A stretch of 64,000 bases of DNA, from NCBI RefSeq assembly GCF_002993965.1, contig NZ_POST01000003.1, forward strand, positions 183,368-247,367, read 5' to 3'. The first letter of the stretch is position 1, and each line of letters starts with the position of its first letter. Below, piece after piece: positions 43,263-51,303 of the stretch. A model generated the notes under the pieces. The model was not told where the DNA came from, did no database searches, and worked only from the letters and a program-made list of their open reading frames with translations. Origin of the DNA: Apilactobacillus timberlakei. GTDB lineage: Bacteria > Bacillota > Bacilli > Lactobacillales > Lactobacillaceae. The position numbers and the translations under genes were made by a program.

Positions 43263-44558
43263 TCAACTCCTTAACAATTGTTCCAAATCTTTAAAAAATG
43301 TTGGATAAGAAATTTTAATTGCATCCGCATGCGCCAAATTAATTGTCTCTTTAAACATTAATGAAGCTACTGCCAAGGTCATCCCAATTCGATGGTCATC
43401 ATGACTATTCAAATTTTTGTCTACTAAATGCCATTGTGATTGCCCATCAATTAAAAATCCATCAGATAATGCTTTAATAGAAATGCCTAATTTTTGAAAT
43501 TCATTAGCTACTGTCTCAATTCGATCAGTTTCTTTAAAATGCAACTCTTCGGCTCCATGAATGGTACTAATACCATCTGATTTCGCTGCTAATAAAGCTA
43601 TTAAAGGTAGTTCATCAATCATTGAAGGGATGTCTGACTTACCAATATGAATGGGTTTTAAATGTTTTACTGATTTTACTTCAATGTCTGCAATAGGTTC
43701 TTCATTATCTTGAAAATTATGAAAAGTTATATCCGCATTCATCGCTTTTAAAACTTTAATGATTCCTATTCGAGTTGGATTTACTCCAACTGATTTTAAA
43801 ATAATATGTGAATTAGGAACGATGGTGGCTGCCACCATGAAAAAAGCAGCAGAAGATATATCACCTGGAATTATAAATGTTTGCCCCTTTAATTGTGAAT
43901 CAGCGTGTACAATAACTTGATTTTCATTTCGTTCAACTACTTTTCGTTTACCAAATTGATTCAGCATTCTTTCCGTATGATCACGTGTCGTTTGTTGTCC
44001 ATGAATAATAGTATCTCCATTAGCGTATAAAGCAGCTAAAATAATGGCACTTTTTACTTGCGCACTAGCGATGGGCAAATCATAATCAATTGCGCTAATT
44101 TTATTTCCTTTAATAGTCATTGGTAGATGCCCATTACAAGTATCAATTTGAGCTCCCATTTGAGATAAAGGAATGCTAATGCGTTGCATTGGACGTTTAG
44201 ATAATGAATTATCACCAAAAAGTTCACTTGTAAATGACTGAGCAGCTAATATACCACTCAATAAACGTGTCGTTGTCCCGGAATTCCCCATATTTAATGA
44301 ATTTTTGGGTGCTTTTAATCCATGCAACCCCTTGCCATGAACAATTATTTTATTATCCAAATTATTAATTGCAATTCCCATCTGTTGAAATGTTTTTATT
44401 GTTGTTAAGCAATCATCTGAAAATAGAAAATTATGAATAATACTTTTACCTTCACTAATGGCAGCAATCATAATACTCCGATGTGAAATACTCTTATCTC
44501 CAGGTACACTAAGGCTGCCATTTAAGCGTTTGTTTTGGTTACCAATCAATTGTTTCAT
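43263..44558 (-). CDS. aroA: EPSP synthase (5-enolpyruvylshikimate-3-phosphate synthase)
   Basis: The 431-residue enzyme joins PEP to shikimate 3-phosphate. SVPGDKSISHRSIMIAA and NMGNSGTTTRLLSGIL are the diagnostic substrate loops, followed by KRPMQRIS, EELHFKETDRIETV and DHRIGMTLAVA. The start was set at the second Met (44558) because TAAGGAG abuts the first ATG with no spacer but lies 9 bases from this one. A parS-like sequence covers this start. Confidence 0.95.
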   Translation of the reverse strand: MKQLIGNQNKRLNGSLSVPGDKSISHRSIMIAAISEGKSIIHNFLFSDDCLTTIKTFQQMGIAINNLDNKIIVHGKGLHGLKAPKNSLNMGNSGTTTRLLSGILAAQSFTSELFGDNSLSKRPMQRISIPLSQMGAQIDTCNGHLPMTIKGNKISAIDYDLPIASAQVKSAIILAALYANGDTIIHGQQTTRDHTERMLNQFGKRKVVERNENQVIVHADSQLKGQTFIIPGDISSAAFFMVAATIVPNSHIILKSVGVNPTRIGIIKVLKAMNADITFHNFQDNEEPIADIEVKSVKHLKPIHIGKSDIPSMIDELPLIALLAAKSDGISTIHGAEELHFKETDRIETVANEFQKLGISIKALSDGFLIDGQSQWHLVDKNLNSHDDHRIGMTLAVASLMFKETINLAHADAIKISYPTFFKDLEQLLRS

Positions 44559-44566
44559 GTGAAACA
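44551..44566. promoter_or_regulatory. parS-like site over the aroA start
   Basis: TGTTTCATGTGAAACA is one base from the parS consensus. It occupies the spacer between the aroA ribosome binding site and start codon and runs into the first codons. Confidence 0.7.
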
Positions 44567-44571
44567 TCTCC

Positions 44572-45738
44572 TTAGAATTTTAATAGTTCTGCACGGTAAT
44601 CCTTAATTTGCTTAGTTAAACGTTTCATATTGCTACCATCAAAGGTTTCAGTAATAATCTTTGCAATCTCAATTGCGACTACGCTTTCAATCACAATAGA
44701 TGCTGGAACAATTGCCGTAACGTCAGAACGTTCAATATTGGCTTTTCTAATATCCTTAGTATTAACATCCACACTTTTTAACGGCTTGTATAAAGTAGGA
44801 ATTGGTTTCATTGCCGCTTGAATGACTAATGGCATACCATTAGTCATTCCTCCTTCAAAGCCTCCTAGGTTATCTGAATCTCTGAACCAACCTTGTTCTT
44901 CATTCCAATCAATTGGATCCATAACATGACTGCCAAATTCAGTAGCAGCTTTAAAACCTTCACCAATTTCAACACCTTTCATGGCATTAACTCCCATGAC
45001 AGCACCCGCTAAACGTGCATCAAATTTAGTATTCCAGTTAACATAGCTACCCAATCCAGCAGGAACGTTATCTGCAACAACCTTGATGATTCCGCCTAAA
45101 GTATCACCATCTCTTTTAGTTTTATCAATTAAGTTATGAATAGTTTTGACTTTATCATTGTTTAAAACTCTTAGATCATTTTGTTTAATTTTGGATTCTA
45201 CTTTGGTTGCGGGGATTAATTGATCAATATCAGCATTAACTTGCCCAATTTGTTTTACAAAACCAGTAATAGTAATTCCTAATTGGGATAATAATTGCTT
45301 ACAAATTGCCCCAATTGCGACACGCATAGCAGTTTCTCTAGCAGATGAACGTTCCAATACATTTCTAAAGTCACGATGATTGTATTTCATCCCGCCAACT
45401 AAATCTGCATGTCCTGGGCGAGGACGAGTCACTTTTCTTAATGTATTTTGTGGTGTTTCTTCAGTATTTGGATCCATAATTTCGTTCCAATGTTTGTGAT
45501 CGCGATTAAAAATAGTTAAAGCAATTGGTGATCCTAAAGTAATCTGATGTCTAACTCCACCAGTTATTTTCACCACATCATGTTCAATTGATTGACGATT
45601 GCCTCGACCATAACCGCCTTGACGGGCAGCTAATTGCTCATTAATCGCATCAATATCTAATTTTAATCCTGCTGGAATACCTTCTAAAATGCCAGTTAAT
45701 TCTGGTCCATGGGATTCGCCTGCGGTTATAAAATTCAT
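44572..45738 (-). CDS. aroC: Chorismate synthase
   Basis: The 388-residue FMN-dependent enzyme converts EPSP to chorismate. The signatures GESHGPELTGILEGIPAG, RPGHADLVG and ERSSARETAMRVAIGAI are intact, and DVTAIVPASIVIESVVA is present near the C-terminus. Length is normal. It sits between chorismate mutase and aroA in the operon. Confidence 0.96.
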   Translation of the reverse strand: MNFITAGESHGPELTGILEGIPAGLKLDIDAINEQLAARQGGYGRGNRQSIEHDVVKITGGVRHQITLGSPIALTIFNRDHKHWNEIMDPNTEETPQNTLRKVTRPRPGHADLVGGMKYNHRDFRNVLERSSARETAMRVAIGAICKQLLSQLGITITGFVKQIGQVNADIDQLIPATKVESKIKQNDLRVLNNDKVKTIHNLIDKTKRDGDTLGGIIKVVADNVPAGLGSYVNWNTKFDARLAGAVMGVNAMKGVEIGEGFKAATEFGSHVMDPIDWNEEQGWFRDSDNLGGFEGGMTNGMPLVIQAAMKPIPTLYKPLKSVDVNTKDIRKANIERSDVTAIVPASIVIESVVAIEIAKIITETFDGSNMKRLTKQIKDYRAELLKF

Positions 45739-45752
45739 AATTAAAACTCCTT

Positions 45753-45998
45753 TTATTCAATATTCTTTGCTTGTTGCATAATTGTCTGAAAAACATTTTT
45801 AACTTCTTTTGGATAATTAGTTGATTGTTCTTCTACTTGTTTTAAAATTATTTGCTCACGATTTTCATCAAAGATTGGCAGATTATTTTGTGCTTTGATT
45901 TTGCCAATATCTTTACAAAGATCAAATCGTTTTTCTAATAATGCAATCAATTCATTATTAATTTGGTTGATATTATTGCGTTTTTGTTCTAGTAACAT
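45753..45998 (-). CDS. Chorismate mutase, AroQ type, monofunctional
   Basis: This 81-residue all-helical AroQ domain rearranges chorismate to prephenate. Key residues are the first-helix Arg (KRNNINQINNELIALLEKR), the Lys of IGKIKAQNNLP, and DENREQIILKQV. The start follows AAAGGAAG and lies inside the end of the MFS gene, so translation is coupled. A stand-alone mutase beside tyrA commits flux to tyrosine and phenylalanine. Confidence 0.92.
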   Translation of the reverse strand: MLLEQKRNNINQINNELIALLEKRFDLCKDIGKIKAQNNLPIFDENREQIILKQVEEQSTNYPKEVKNVFQTIMQQAKNIE

Positions 45999-47205
45999 TT
46001 TGATGCTTCCTTTCATCCCCGACTGCAATCATTAAGATGATAACTAAAATAGTACTAATACTTGCAATTAAAATATTTAAATTAAAAGCTAATCCAATCC
46101 CGCGAATTGAAAGATATCCAGTAATCAAAGGAATCGTTAATGAAGCAATACTGCCAAAAAAGTAAAATAGTCCAGTGACTAAACCACGATGTTTAGGGAA
46201 TAATTGCATAAAAATCGTGAGGCCCGTTTGCATAACTCCACCAGCAGCTGAGAAACCAAATAATGTACACAAGATTTCAACTATGACCGGATTATCAATC
46301 ATACTAATTCCAACTAATGATGCTAAAGTCATTAAATTAAGAATAACTACTAACGGTTTTTCCAAAGACTTATGTTTTAATATGAAGGATATTACTAGCA
46401 CTCCAGTAATTGAGCCTAAACTGTATAATGATAATAAGAAATGTGCTGTGATATTACTAAAGCTTAAAACTTCTTTGCCGTATAAAGTGATCCATTGAGT
46501 AAAGACAAGCATAAGTGCCATGGATGTGTATCCATAACCTAATAAAGAAATAGTTGCAATTGTTTTCCTAGGTTTGCTTAATGTAGATTGCTTTATTTCT
46601 GCTTGAAAGATTTTATTATTAATCTTTGGAAATTTAATATTTAAAATATTAATAAAATTAATAAAAATAATCGTTGCCGGAATCATAAATGAAAAACCAA
46701 ACCAAATTTTATGACTGCTTAAGAAGAATACTGCTAAAGGTAGTAAAAAGTCCCCTGCTGAAATAAATGCTTTGATAAATACAGTAGCTCGACCAGAACC
46801 ATTATTAATTTCAACTAAAGTTGTGTATGTTCCTGCATCTAATGCTGAGTTTCCAATCCCTGCTAAAATCGCTAAACCATATGCCAAAACTAGATTAGAA
46901 GCGATCGGCATCAATGCTAAGAAAAAGAAATAGCAAAGCATTCCAATAATGATAAACATTTTACGATTTAGTTTATCCGATAAAATACCTGTAACTGGGT
47001 ATGCCATTAAACGACCAATTCCAATTCCAGAAATTACGTATGATACAACTGCAATTGATGTGTTCCAACTATTTGCTAGTGATATCATATTTTGAGTTAG
47101 TATTACTAAAACCATGCCATGAATAAAGTAGTTAATGAATAAAGACATCGATAGTCTAGTTTTATGACTGACAGTATTTTTTTGATTTGATTTCGATAGT
47201 TCCAT
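45973..47205 (-). CDS. MFS transporter, first gene of the aro operon
   Basis: The 410-residue protein has twelve hydrophobic segments. The loop 2-3 motif is GILSDKLNRKMF after YVISGIGIGRLMAYPV, as in sugar/metabolite facilitators, and a long central loop separates the halves. It is the first gene behind the aromatic leader and overlaps chorismate mutase. That position implies transport of shikimate, quinate or an aromatic acid, which would enter below the missing early steps (no aroF/aroG or aroB is in this operon). The substrate is inferred only from context. Confidence 0.88.
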   Translation of the reverse strand: MELSKSNQKNTVSHKTRLSMSLFINYFIHGMVLVILTQNMISLANSWNTSIAVVSYVISGIGIGRLMAYPVTGILSDKLNRKMFIIIGMLCYFFFLALMPIASNLVLAYGLAILAGIGNSALDAGTYTTLVEINNGSGRATVFIKAFISAGDFLLPLAVFFLSSHKIWFGFSFMIPATIIFINFINILNIKFPKINNKIFQAEIKQSTLSKPRKTIATISLLGYGYTSMALMLVFTQWITLYGKEVLSFSNITAHFLLSLYSLGSITGVLVISFILKHKSLEKPLVVILNLMTLASLVGISMIDNPVIVEILCTLFGFSAAGGVMQTGLTIFMQLFPKHRGLVTGLFYFFGSIASLTIPLITGYLSIRGIGLAFNLNILIASISTILVIILMIAVGDERKHQNVTRTKTQ

Positions 47206-47220
47206 AATGAAAATCCTCCT

Positions 47221-47484
47221 AAAAAAAAGAATCGATTAGAATTTAATCTAATCGATTCTTTATAGACTATAATTTATGCAATCGACTAGATTAAAATTAA
47301 GTAATCTAATCGAATGATATCAATTATTAACATTCGACTAGATTGATTTAAGTATCTAATCGAATGTTATTTAACAACTCCGCTTAGATACAAGCACTAT
47401 CAGTACTTGCATCTCAGCAAAGAAATGCAAGTACTAAATAAAGTATGCGAAGTTGCTATAATAATTGTTCATCAAGTTAATCAT
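47221..47484 (-). promoter_or_regulatory. Aromatic leader-peptide attenuator of the aro operon
   Basis: On the - strand, four consecutive hairpins follow and overlap a leader ORF. P1 (47375-47455) pairs CAACTTCGC with GCGGAGTTG, plus an inner 11-bp stem. H1 (47330-47367) and H2 (47281-47314) follow, then the terminator H3 (47230-47257, AATCGATTAGA/TCTAATCGATT with eight T). The 3' arm of each hairpin can pair with the 5' arm of the next: GTATCTAA of P1 with TTAGATAC of H1, ATCTAGTCGA of H1 with TCGATTAGAT of H2, and AATCTAGTCGA of H2 with TCGATTAGATT of H3. The Phe/Tyr codons lie in the 5' strand of P1. Confidence 0.8.
47434..47484 (-). CDS. Leader peptide MINLMNNYYSNFAYFI
   Basis: The 16-residue ORF has an excellent ribosome binding site (AGGAGGG). 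It contains three Tyr and two Phe, clustered at the end as NFAYFI, and its stop TAG lies in the first arm of the inner hairpin. This is the classic design of an amino-acid-sensing leader peptide, here for Phe/Tyr. A second leader upstream (48365-48427) ends in the same six residues. Confidence 0.8.
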   Translation of the reverse strand: MINLMNNYYSNFAYFI

Positions 47485-47536
47485 AAATTATACCCTCCTA
47501 AATTTTTAATTAAAATTTCATTAATAAATTATTATA

Positions 47537-47565
47537 ACAATAAATCATGCATATACATTTGTCAA
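47537..47565 (-). promoter_or_regulatory. Promoter of the aro leader
   Basis: TTGACA (47560-47565) and TATTGT (47537-47542) on the - strand are spaced 17 bases. A TATAAT lies directly after (47531-47536) at a less favourable distance. Confidence 0.65.
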
Positions 47566-47579
47566 ACATCAAATTAAAA

Positions 47580-48137
47580 TTAATGGACTTTATAGATACA
47601 CCAAATCATCTTCGGTTGATATTTATGAATAATATCAACATTAAAATTAATTATTTTATTGTTAATATATTCATTTAACAAATTTTCGCTAACAATTGAA
47701 TATCGAAAATTTTCATTTATAAATTTATCTAACACTATTGGTTTGCTCCTATCAAACTCAGCATTTATATTAATATCAAATTCATTCTCAAAATCTTTTA
47801 AATATGCAATAGTTGAAGGATGCAATATCATATTTTTTATTTTAATATCATCATTTTTAACTAATAACATCGGCATCGTAGACAAAACAAAAGTGTTAAT
47901 TATATCCAGCTTATTCCAATATTTATAATTATTGTCCACCCAATTAGATGAACTACTGGAACTTCGATATGCTACTGGAACCAAAATACATTCTCCTTCT
48001 AGTTCACTCAAATTTTCATATATATCATCAAAACTATCATGAAGTTGAATATTTATTTTAGGAAAAATTTTATTTTTAACAAACTTTGCTGCTTCATAAC
48101 TATCGGTTGACTTGGGTCCTAATGTATTTAAAATCAT
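47580..48137 (-). CDS. Prephenate dehydratase-like / BacA-like protein
   Basis: The 185-residue protein resembles the catalytic part of prephenate dehydratase, and more closely the bacilysin enzyme BacA (prephenate decarboxylase). It shows ILNTLGPKSTDSYEAAKFV, IQLHDSFDDIYE, CILVPVAYR, INTFVLSTMPMLLVK and NMILHPSTIAYLK. No ACT domain is present. A run of six Ser follows VPVAYR. The ATG (48137) follows GGAGG. It is preceded by its own aromatic attenuator, so it responds to the same signal as the aro operon. Whether it makes phenylpyruvate, a decarboxylated product or acts otherwise is open. Confidence 0.75.
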   Translation of the reverse strand: MILNTLGPKSTDSYEAAKFVKNKIFPKINIQLHDSFDDIYENLSELEGECILVPVAYRSSSSSSNWVDNNYKYWNKLDIINTFVLSTMPMLLVKNDDIKIKNMILHPSTIAYLKDFENEFDININAEFDRSKPIVLDKFINENFRYSIVSENLLNEYINNKIINFNVDIIHKYQPKMIWCIYKVH

Positions 48138-48154
48138 AATATTAATCCTCCAAT

Positions 48155-48385
48155 ATAATAAAAAATCGGTTGGAAATAATCCAACCGACAACTAAGAATA
48201 CTTTTTATCGATTAGATTACTATAAAACCTAATCGAAAATAATTTATTAGATATAACTTAAATTAAATTCGATTATATGTTTGAATATCTAACCGAATTT
48301 AAATATAATAACTTCGCTTAGATACAAGTAGATAAGTACTTGCATCCAATATAGAATGCAAGTACTAAATAAAGTATGCAAAGTT
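48155..48385 (-). promoter_or_regulatory. Aromatic leader-peptide attenuator of the BacA-like gene
   Basis: It has the same architecture as the aro leader. P1 spans 48310-48385 (AACTTTGC with GCGAAGTT, ATAC with GTAT, 4-base bulge, inner AGTACTTGCAT stem). H1 spans 48265-48300, H2 48204-48239, and the terminator H3 spans 48166-48188 (TCGGTTGGA/TCCAACCGA) with six T. Neighbouring arms are again complementary: GTATCTAA with TTAGATAT, TAATCGAA with TTCGATTA, and AATCTAATCGA with TCGGTTGGATT (two G-U pairs). Confidence 0.8.
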
Positions 48386-48427
48386 ATCTTCAAAATTTTT
48401 ATTAATATTACCTAATAAATTATTCAT
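48365..48427 (-). CDS. Leader peptide MNNLLGNINKNFEDNFAYFI
   Basis: The 20-residue ORF follows AAGGAGGAG. It ends in NFAYFI like the aro leader peptide, while its first half is different. That confines conservation to the Phe-Ala-Tyr-Phe-Ile region and the overlapping RNA stem, as expected for ribosome-stalling control. Confidence 0.8.
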   Translation of the reverse strand: MNNLLGNINKNFEDNFAYFI

Positions 48428-48480
48428 AATTTTCTCCTCCTTAGTTTTCTATTAAATATAGTTGAAAAATATTATTGGTA

Positions 48481-48509
48481 ATAATAAAACTACCTTTTGT
48501 TTTTGTCAA
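48481..48509 (-). promoter_or_regulatory. Promoter of the BacA-like gene leader
   Basis: TTGACA (48504-48509) and TATTAT (48481-48486) on the - strand are separated by 17 bases. The remaining stretch to 48689 is AT-rich and must also hold the promoter of the rightward gene. Confidence 0.75.
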
Positions 48510-48689
48510 ATTGTTTTAATAGAATTATTACTTTTGCATTTTAATCAATAAATGTGAGATAATATTGTTTATGCTATTTATAAGAATAAATAGTTAATAT
48601 TATGACACTTCAAAATAAAACTAAAAGAATCATTATGTTGTATAATAAATTAATGGTTGCTATTTGATTTAGGAGAGGATTTTAAAAAG

Positions 48690-49079
48690 ATGTCAGACAT
48701 AAAACTAAGACCTATTTTAATGGAATGGGCACAAGATTATAGTGATGAAATTGTTGACTTAGATTTTATTAGAGAACAACTATCAAATGAACAATTTAAC
48801 AATTTCATGAAACAAGTCAAAAAACTGGATTTGTTAACAAACACTGAAGCATATAAAATTATTTATGATGCTGCTAAAAATGATCTTGAACTAAATCATA
48901 TTGATGATTTAGAAAATCGTACCAATCAATTAAGAAGACTAATTGAACTATGTGGTGAATACAGAGAAACACCTAAATTTGTTTTATTCGCTAACATGTT
49001 TAACCATGCTGGTTTATCAACAGACGACACTTTTGCGCGTCTAACATATGCTGAATTAGCATTACAAGATTTTGAATAA
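48690..49079 (+). CDS. Hypothetical cytoplasmic protein, 129 aa
   Basis: The family is not recognised. The protein is acidic and predicted almost wholly helical (LRPILMEWAQDYSDEIVDLDF, NRTNQLRRLIELCGEYRE, FARLTYAELALQDFE). It has no signal peptide. The start was set at MSDIK because the AGGAGAGG site lies just before it; an earlier start includes that site. It is a single-gene unit with its own terminator. No motif suggests an activity. Confidence 0.65.
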   Translation: MSDIKLRPILMEWAQDYSDEIVDLDFIREQLSNEQFNNFMKQVKKLDLLTNTEAYKIIYDAAKNDLELNHIDDLENRTNQLRRLIELCGEYRETPKFVLFANMFNHAGLSTDDTFARLTYAELALQDFE

Positions 49080-49082
49080 ATT

Positions 49083-49116
49083 AAAAGAGCATCCAAATTT
49101 GGATGCTCTTATTTTT
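49083..49116 (+). terminator. Intrinsic terminator
   Basis: AAGAGCATCC and GGATGCTCTT enclose AAATTT and are followed by TATTTTT. Confidence 0.85.
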
Positions 49117-49124
49117 ACATATTT

Positions 49125-49472
49125 TTAAACAAATGGGCGACCACCAGCGGTGATAAAACCAATAATAAATAACAAAATTAATGCACAATATAAACTAATT
49201 ACCATCCCTTTAGTAAGACGATTTTTAGTTTTTTCAGCAAAATTCATTTCTAGCATTGCAATAAACATTACTGCCGCTAAAACTTTTAAAATTGCAAAAA
49301 CTGGATTACGATCATAAGCTTTGAAAAATAAAATTGTCCCAGTAACAATAAAAACTAAATAAGTTACTCGGGTAATCATCATGTAAGGCATAAAACCTTT
49401 TTTCTTAAAAATTGATAATGATATCAAAGCTATTAAAAGTATTGCGAAAATTAAATGAATCCACAAATACAT
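49125..49472 (-). CDS. YisL family membrane protein (DUF1516)
   Basis: This 115-residue protein has four hydrophobic segments. The start MYLWIHLIFAILLIALISLSI and the segment KVLAAVMFIAMLEMNFAEKTKNR are typical of the YisL/UPF0344 family found throughout Bacillales and Lactobacillales. The function is not established. It lies 42 bases after the DUF6440 gene and may be co-transcribed. Confidence 0.82.
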   Translation of the reverse strand: MYLWIHLIFAILLIALISLSIFKKKGFMPYMMITRVTYLVFIVTGTILFFKAYDRNPVFAILKVLAAVMFIAMLEMNFAEKTKNRLTKGMVISLYCALILLFIIGFITAGGRPFV

Positions 49473-49514
49473 ATAAATTAAACACTCCCGTTAAATTAAA
49501 CAAAAACAAATCAA

Positions 49515-49697
49515 CTATTTAGATTCGTGTTTATAATCATCATCAATTTCAGATTGATCAACAAACAACGAACCATCAGAATTACGTAAGGGGGTTAAAG
49601 TACTTCCATAACCGCCGTATTCAACACCTGTACGTTGGTCGATATAAATGGAAACTCCTGTAAATGATTCTTCAACTAATTTAAATCTTTTAGACAA
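49515..49697 (-). CDS. DUF6440 family small protein, 60 aa
   Basis: The pattern RFKLVEESFTGVSIYIDQRTGVEY followed by GGYGSTLTPLRNSDGSLFV matches the small DUF6440 family, which often sits on phage-like or accessory segments but also occurs as a chromosomal gene. It is acidic and soluble. A site AGGAGG lies 11 bases before the ATG. Function unknown. Confidence 0.75.
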   Translation of the reverse strand: MSKRFKLVEESFTGVSIYIDQRTGVEYGGYGSTLTPLRNSDGSLFVDQSEIDDDYKHESK

Positions 49698-49841
49698 TAA
49701 AACTGCCTCCTTGAATTCATCAATAACTAGATAATTATAAATCTATTCTATTGTACATAATAAAACATAAATAATCAAAAAAGCATCAAACTGGTAAATT
49801 TCAATTATTTTGATATATTATTATTTAAGGAGGTACAAACT

Positions 49842-50531
49842 ATTAATTACGATGAATTTAAAGCTAAAAAATTAGTGCAGCCATATATTCGTAAACACTT
49901 AAATAAATATAGTGTAGATGATAATAAGGATCTAGATTTAATAAAATTTCAGGACTATTTATTTAAAATGTATAAAAATAAAGAATTAAACGAAAGCCAA
50001 ACTTTATACGTCGCTGAAGATTACTTAACCTTTGAACGATACAAAGATATCAAAGAAGACATCAAAGCACATAAAAAACGACAAGATAGAAAAAATGAAC
50101 TAGATAATTATTTAAGATTATGGTTTATTTTTGCCACTGGTTTAGTGTTATTTGGCATTGTTTTTAGTATTGCATCCTTTGCTTCATATGAAAACTTTAC
50201 GGATAGAAAGGTTATACTTTTCTTTTTAGTTTCATCCAATTTACCTATCGCTATTTTCTTGCTAAGCAACATCGTTAACAAAACTCTATATCGATTAAGT
50301 TATTCTAAAACTATAACAACATTTATCATCCCAATAATATTTGGAATTACAACCATGAGTTACCGTAAATATTTCCCACAACTAAGTTTCCACAAATACA
50401 GAGAAAATGATGTTGTCATCTTAATTTCTGTCACAATGACGTTCTTATTAGCTGTAATTTTCTTAAATTTGCTGTCACTAGTAACCAAAATATTAAAGCA
50501 TCATTATGAGAAAAAAGGTGAGGATGATTAA
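49842..50531 (+). CDS. Multispanning membrane protein with ATT start, 229 aa
   Basis: The family is not recognised. A hydrophilic N-terminal region of about 85 residues (NYDEFKAKKLVQPYIRK to KKRQDRKNELDNYLR) precedes four or five hydrophobic helices. A perfect AAGGAGG (49827-49833) is followed after 8 bases by an in-frame ATT at 49842. There is no ATG, GTG or TTG in frame until a GTG at 49875, which has no ribosome binding site. ATT is therefore the probable start. The protein ends with a charged tail (HHYEKKGEDD). Single-gene unit. Confidence 0.65.
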   Translation: MNYDEFKAKKLVQPYIRKHLNKYSVDDNKDLDLIKFQDYLFKMYKNKELNESQTLYVAEDYLTFERYKDIKEDIKAHKKRQDRKNELDNYLRLWFIFATGLVLFGIVFSIASFASYENFTDRKVILFFLVSSNLPIAIFLLSNIVNKTLYRLSYSKTITTFIIPIIFGITTMSYRKYFPQLSFHKYRENDVVILISVTMTFLLAVIFLNLLSLVTKILKHHYEKKGEDD

Positions 50532-50532
50532 T

Positions 50533-50568
50533 AAAAAGGACTAGATTATTAAATCTAGTCCTTTTTTG
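50533..50568. terminator. Bidirectional intrinsic terminator
   Basis: AAAAAGGACTAGATT and AATCTAGTCCTTTTTT form a perfect stem around ATTA. It serves the membrane protein gene and the converging ABC ATPase gene. Confidence 0.92.
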
Positions 50569-51303
50569 CTATATCATTTTACTTAAAAATCTTTTAGCTT
50601 GCTTTGTTTCTGGATGATTGAAGAAATCATCTGGGGTTTGTTTTTCTTGTAACTTTCCTTCATCCATAAACCAAATTTGATCAGAAACATTCTTTGCAAA
50701 TTCCATTTCATGGGTAACAATAATCATCGTCATATCTTGATTGGCAAGTTCTTTCATAACATTCAAAACTTCCCCTACTTTTTCAGGATCTAGAGCAGAA
50801 GTTGGTTCATCGAACAAAATAACCTCAGGGTCCATCGCTAAAGCTCTAACAATAGCCACACGTTGTGCTTGACCACCAGATAGACTAGCTGGAAATACAT
50901 TAGCTTTACTATCTAGGCCAACTGTTTTAAGCAATTTATGAGCTTTATTTTCAGCAGCTGCTTTAGTCATTCCTTTAACCTTAATTGGTGCTAAAGTAAT
51001 ATTATCCAAAACACTTTTATTTTCAAATAAATTAAAGCCTTGGAAAACCATCCCAATCTTAGTTCTTAATTGAATTAATTCTTTAGCAGAACTAGATACT
51101 AAGTCCTTGCCATTCAATAAAATTTTGCCACTGGTTGGTTCTCCCAACATATTAATGCAACGTAGGAAAGTACTTTTCCCAGCACCTGAAGGCCCTAGCA
51201 ATGAAATAACATCACCTTTGTTAACTTCAGCAGTTAAATTTTCAAAAATAACATTGTTTTTAAATTTTTTAGTTAAATTTTCAATCTTAATCATTGGTTC
51301 CAT
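50569..51303 (-). CDS. Polar amino acid ABC transporter ATP-binding protein
   Basis: This 244-residue ATPase of the GlnQ/ArtP type has Walker A GPSGAGKST, Q-loop MVFQGFNLFENKSV, signature LSGGQAQRVAI, Walker B VILFDEPTSALDPE and the switch His in IIVTHEME. The start at MEPMIK follows AAGGGAAG and overlaps the end of the permease gene by 17 bases. Together they form a complete importer. The arginine T-boxes in front suggest arginine as substrate. Confidence 0.94.
   Translation of the reverse strand: MEPMIKIENLTKKFKNNVIFENLTAEVNKGDVISLLGPSGAGKSTFLRCINMLGEPTSGKILLNGKDLVSSSAKELIQLRTKIGMVFQGFNLFENKSVLDNITLAPIKVKGMTKAAAENKAHKLLKTVGLDSKANVFPASLSGGQAQRVAIVRALAMDPEVILFDEPTSALDPEKVGEVLNVMKELANQDMTMIIVTHEMEFAKNVSDQIWFMDEGKLQEKQTPDDFFNHPETKQAKRFLSKMI

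Noticed and set aside
47375-48385. The conserved 90-base element before the aro and BacA-like genes looked at first like a new riboswitch aptamer.
   Set aside because: Reading the - strand showed a leader ORF with strong ribosome binding site in both copies; the conserved bases encode NFAYFI-stop. Leader-peptide attenuation explains the conservation better than a ligand aptamer.
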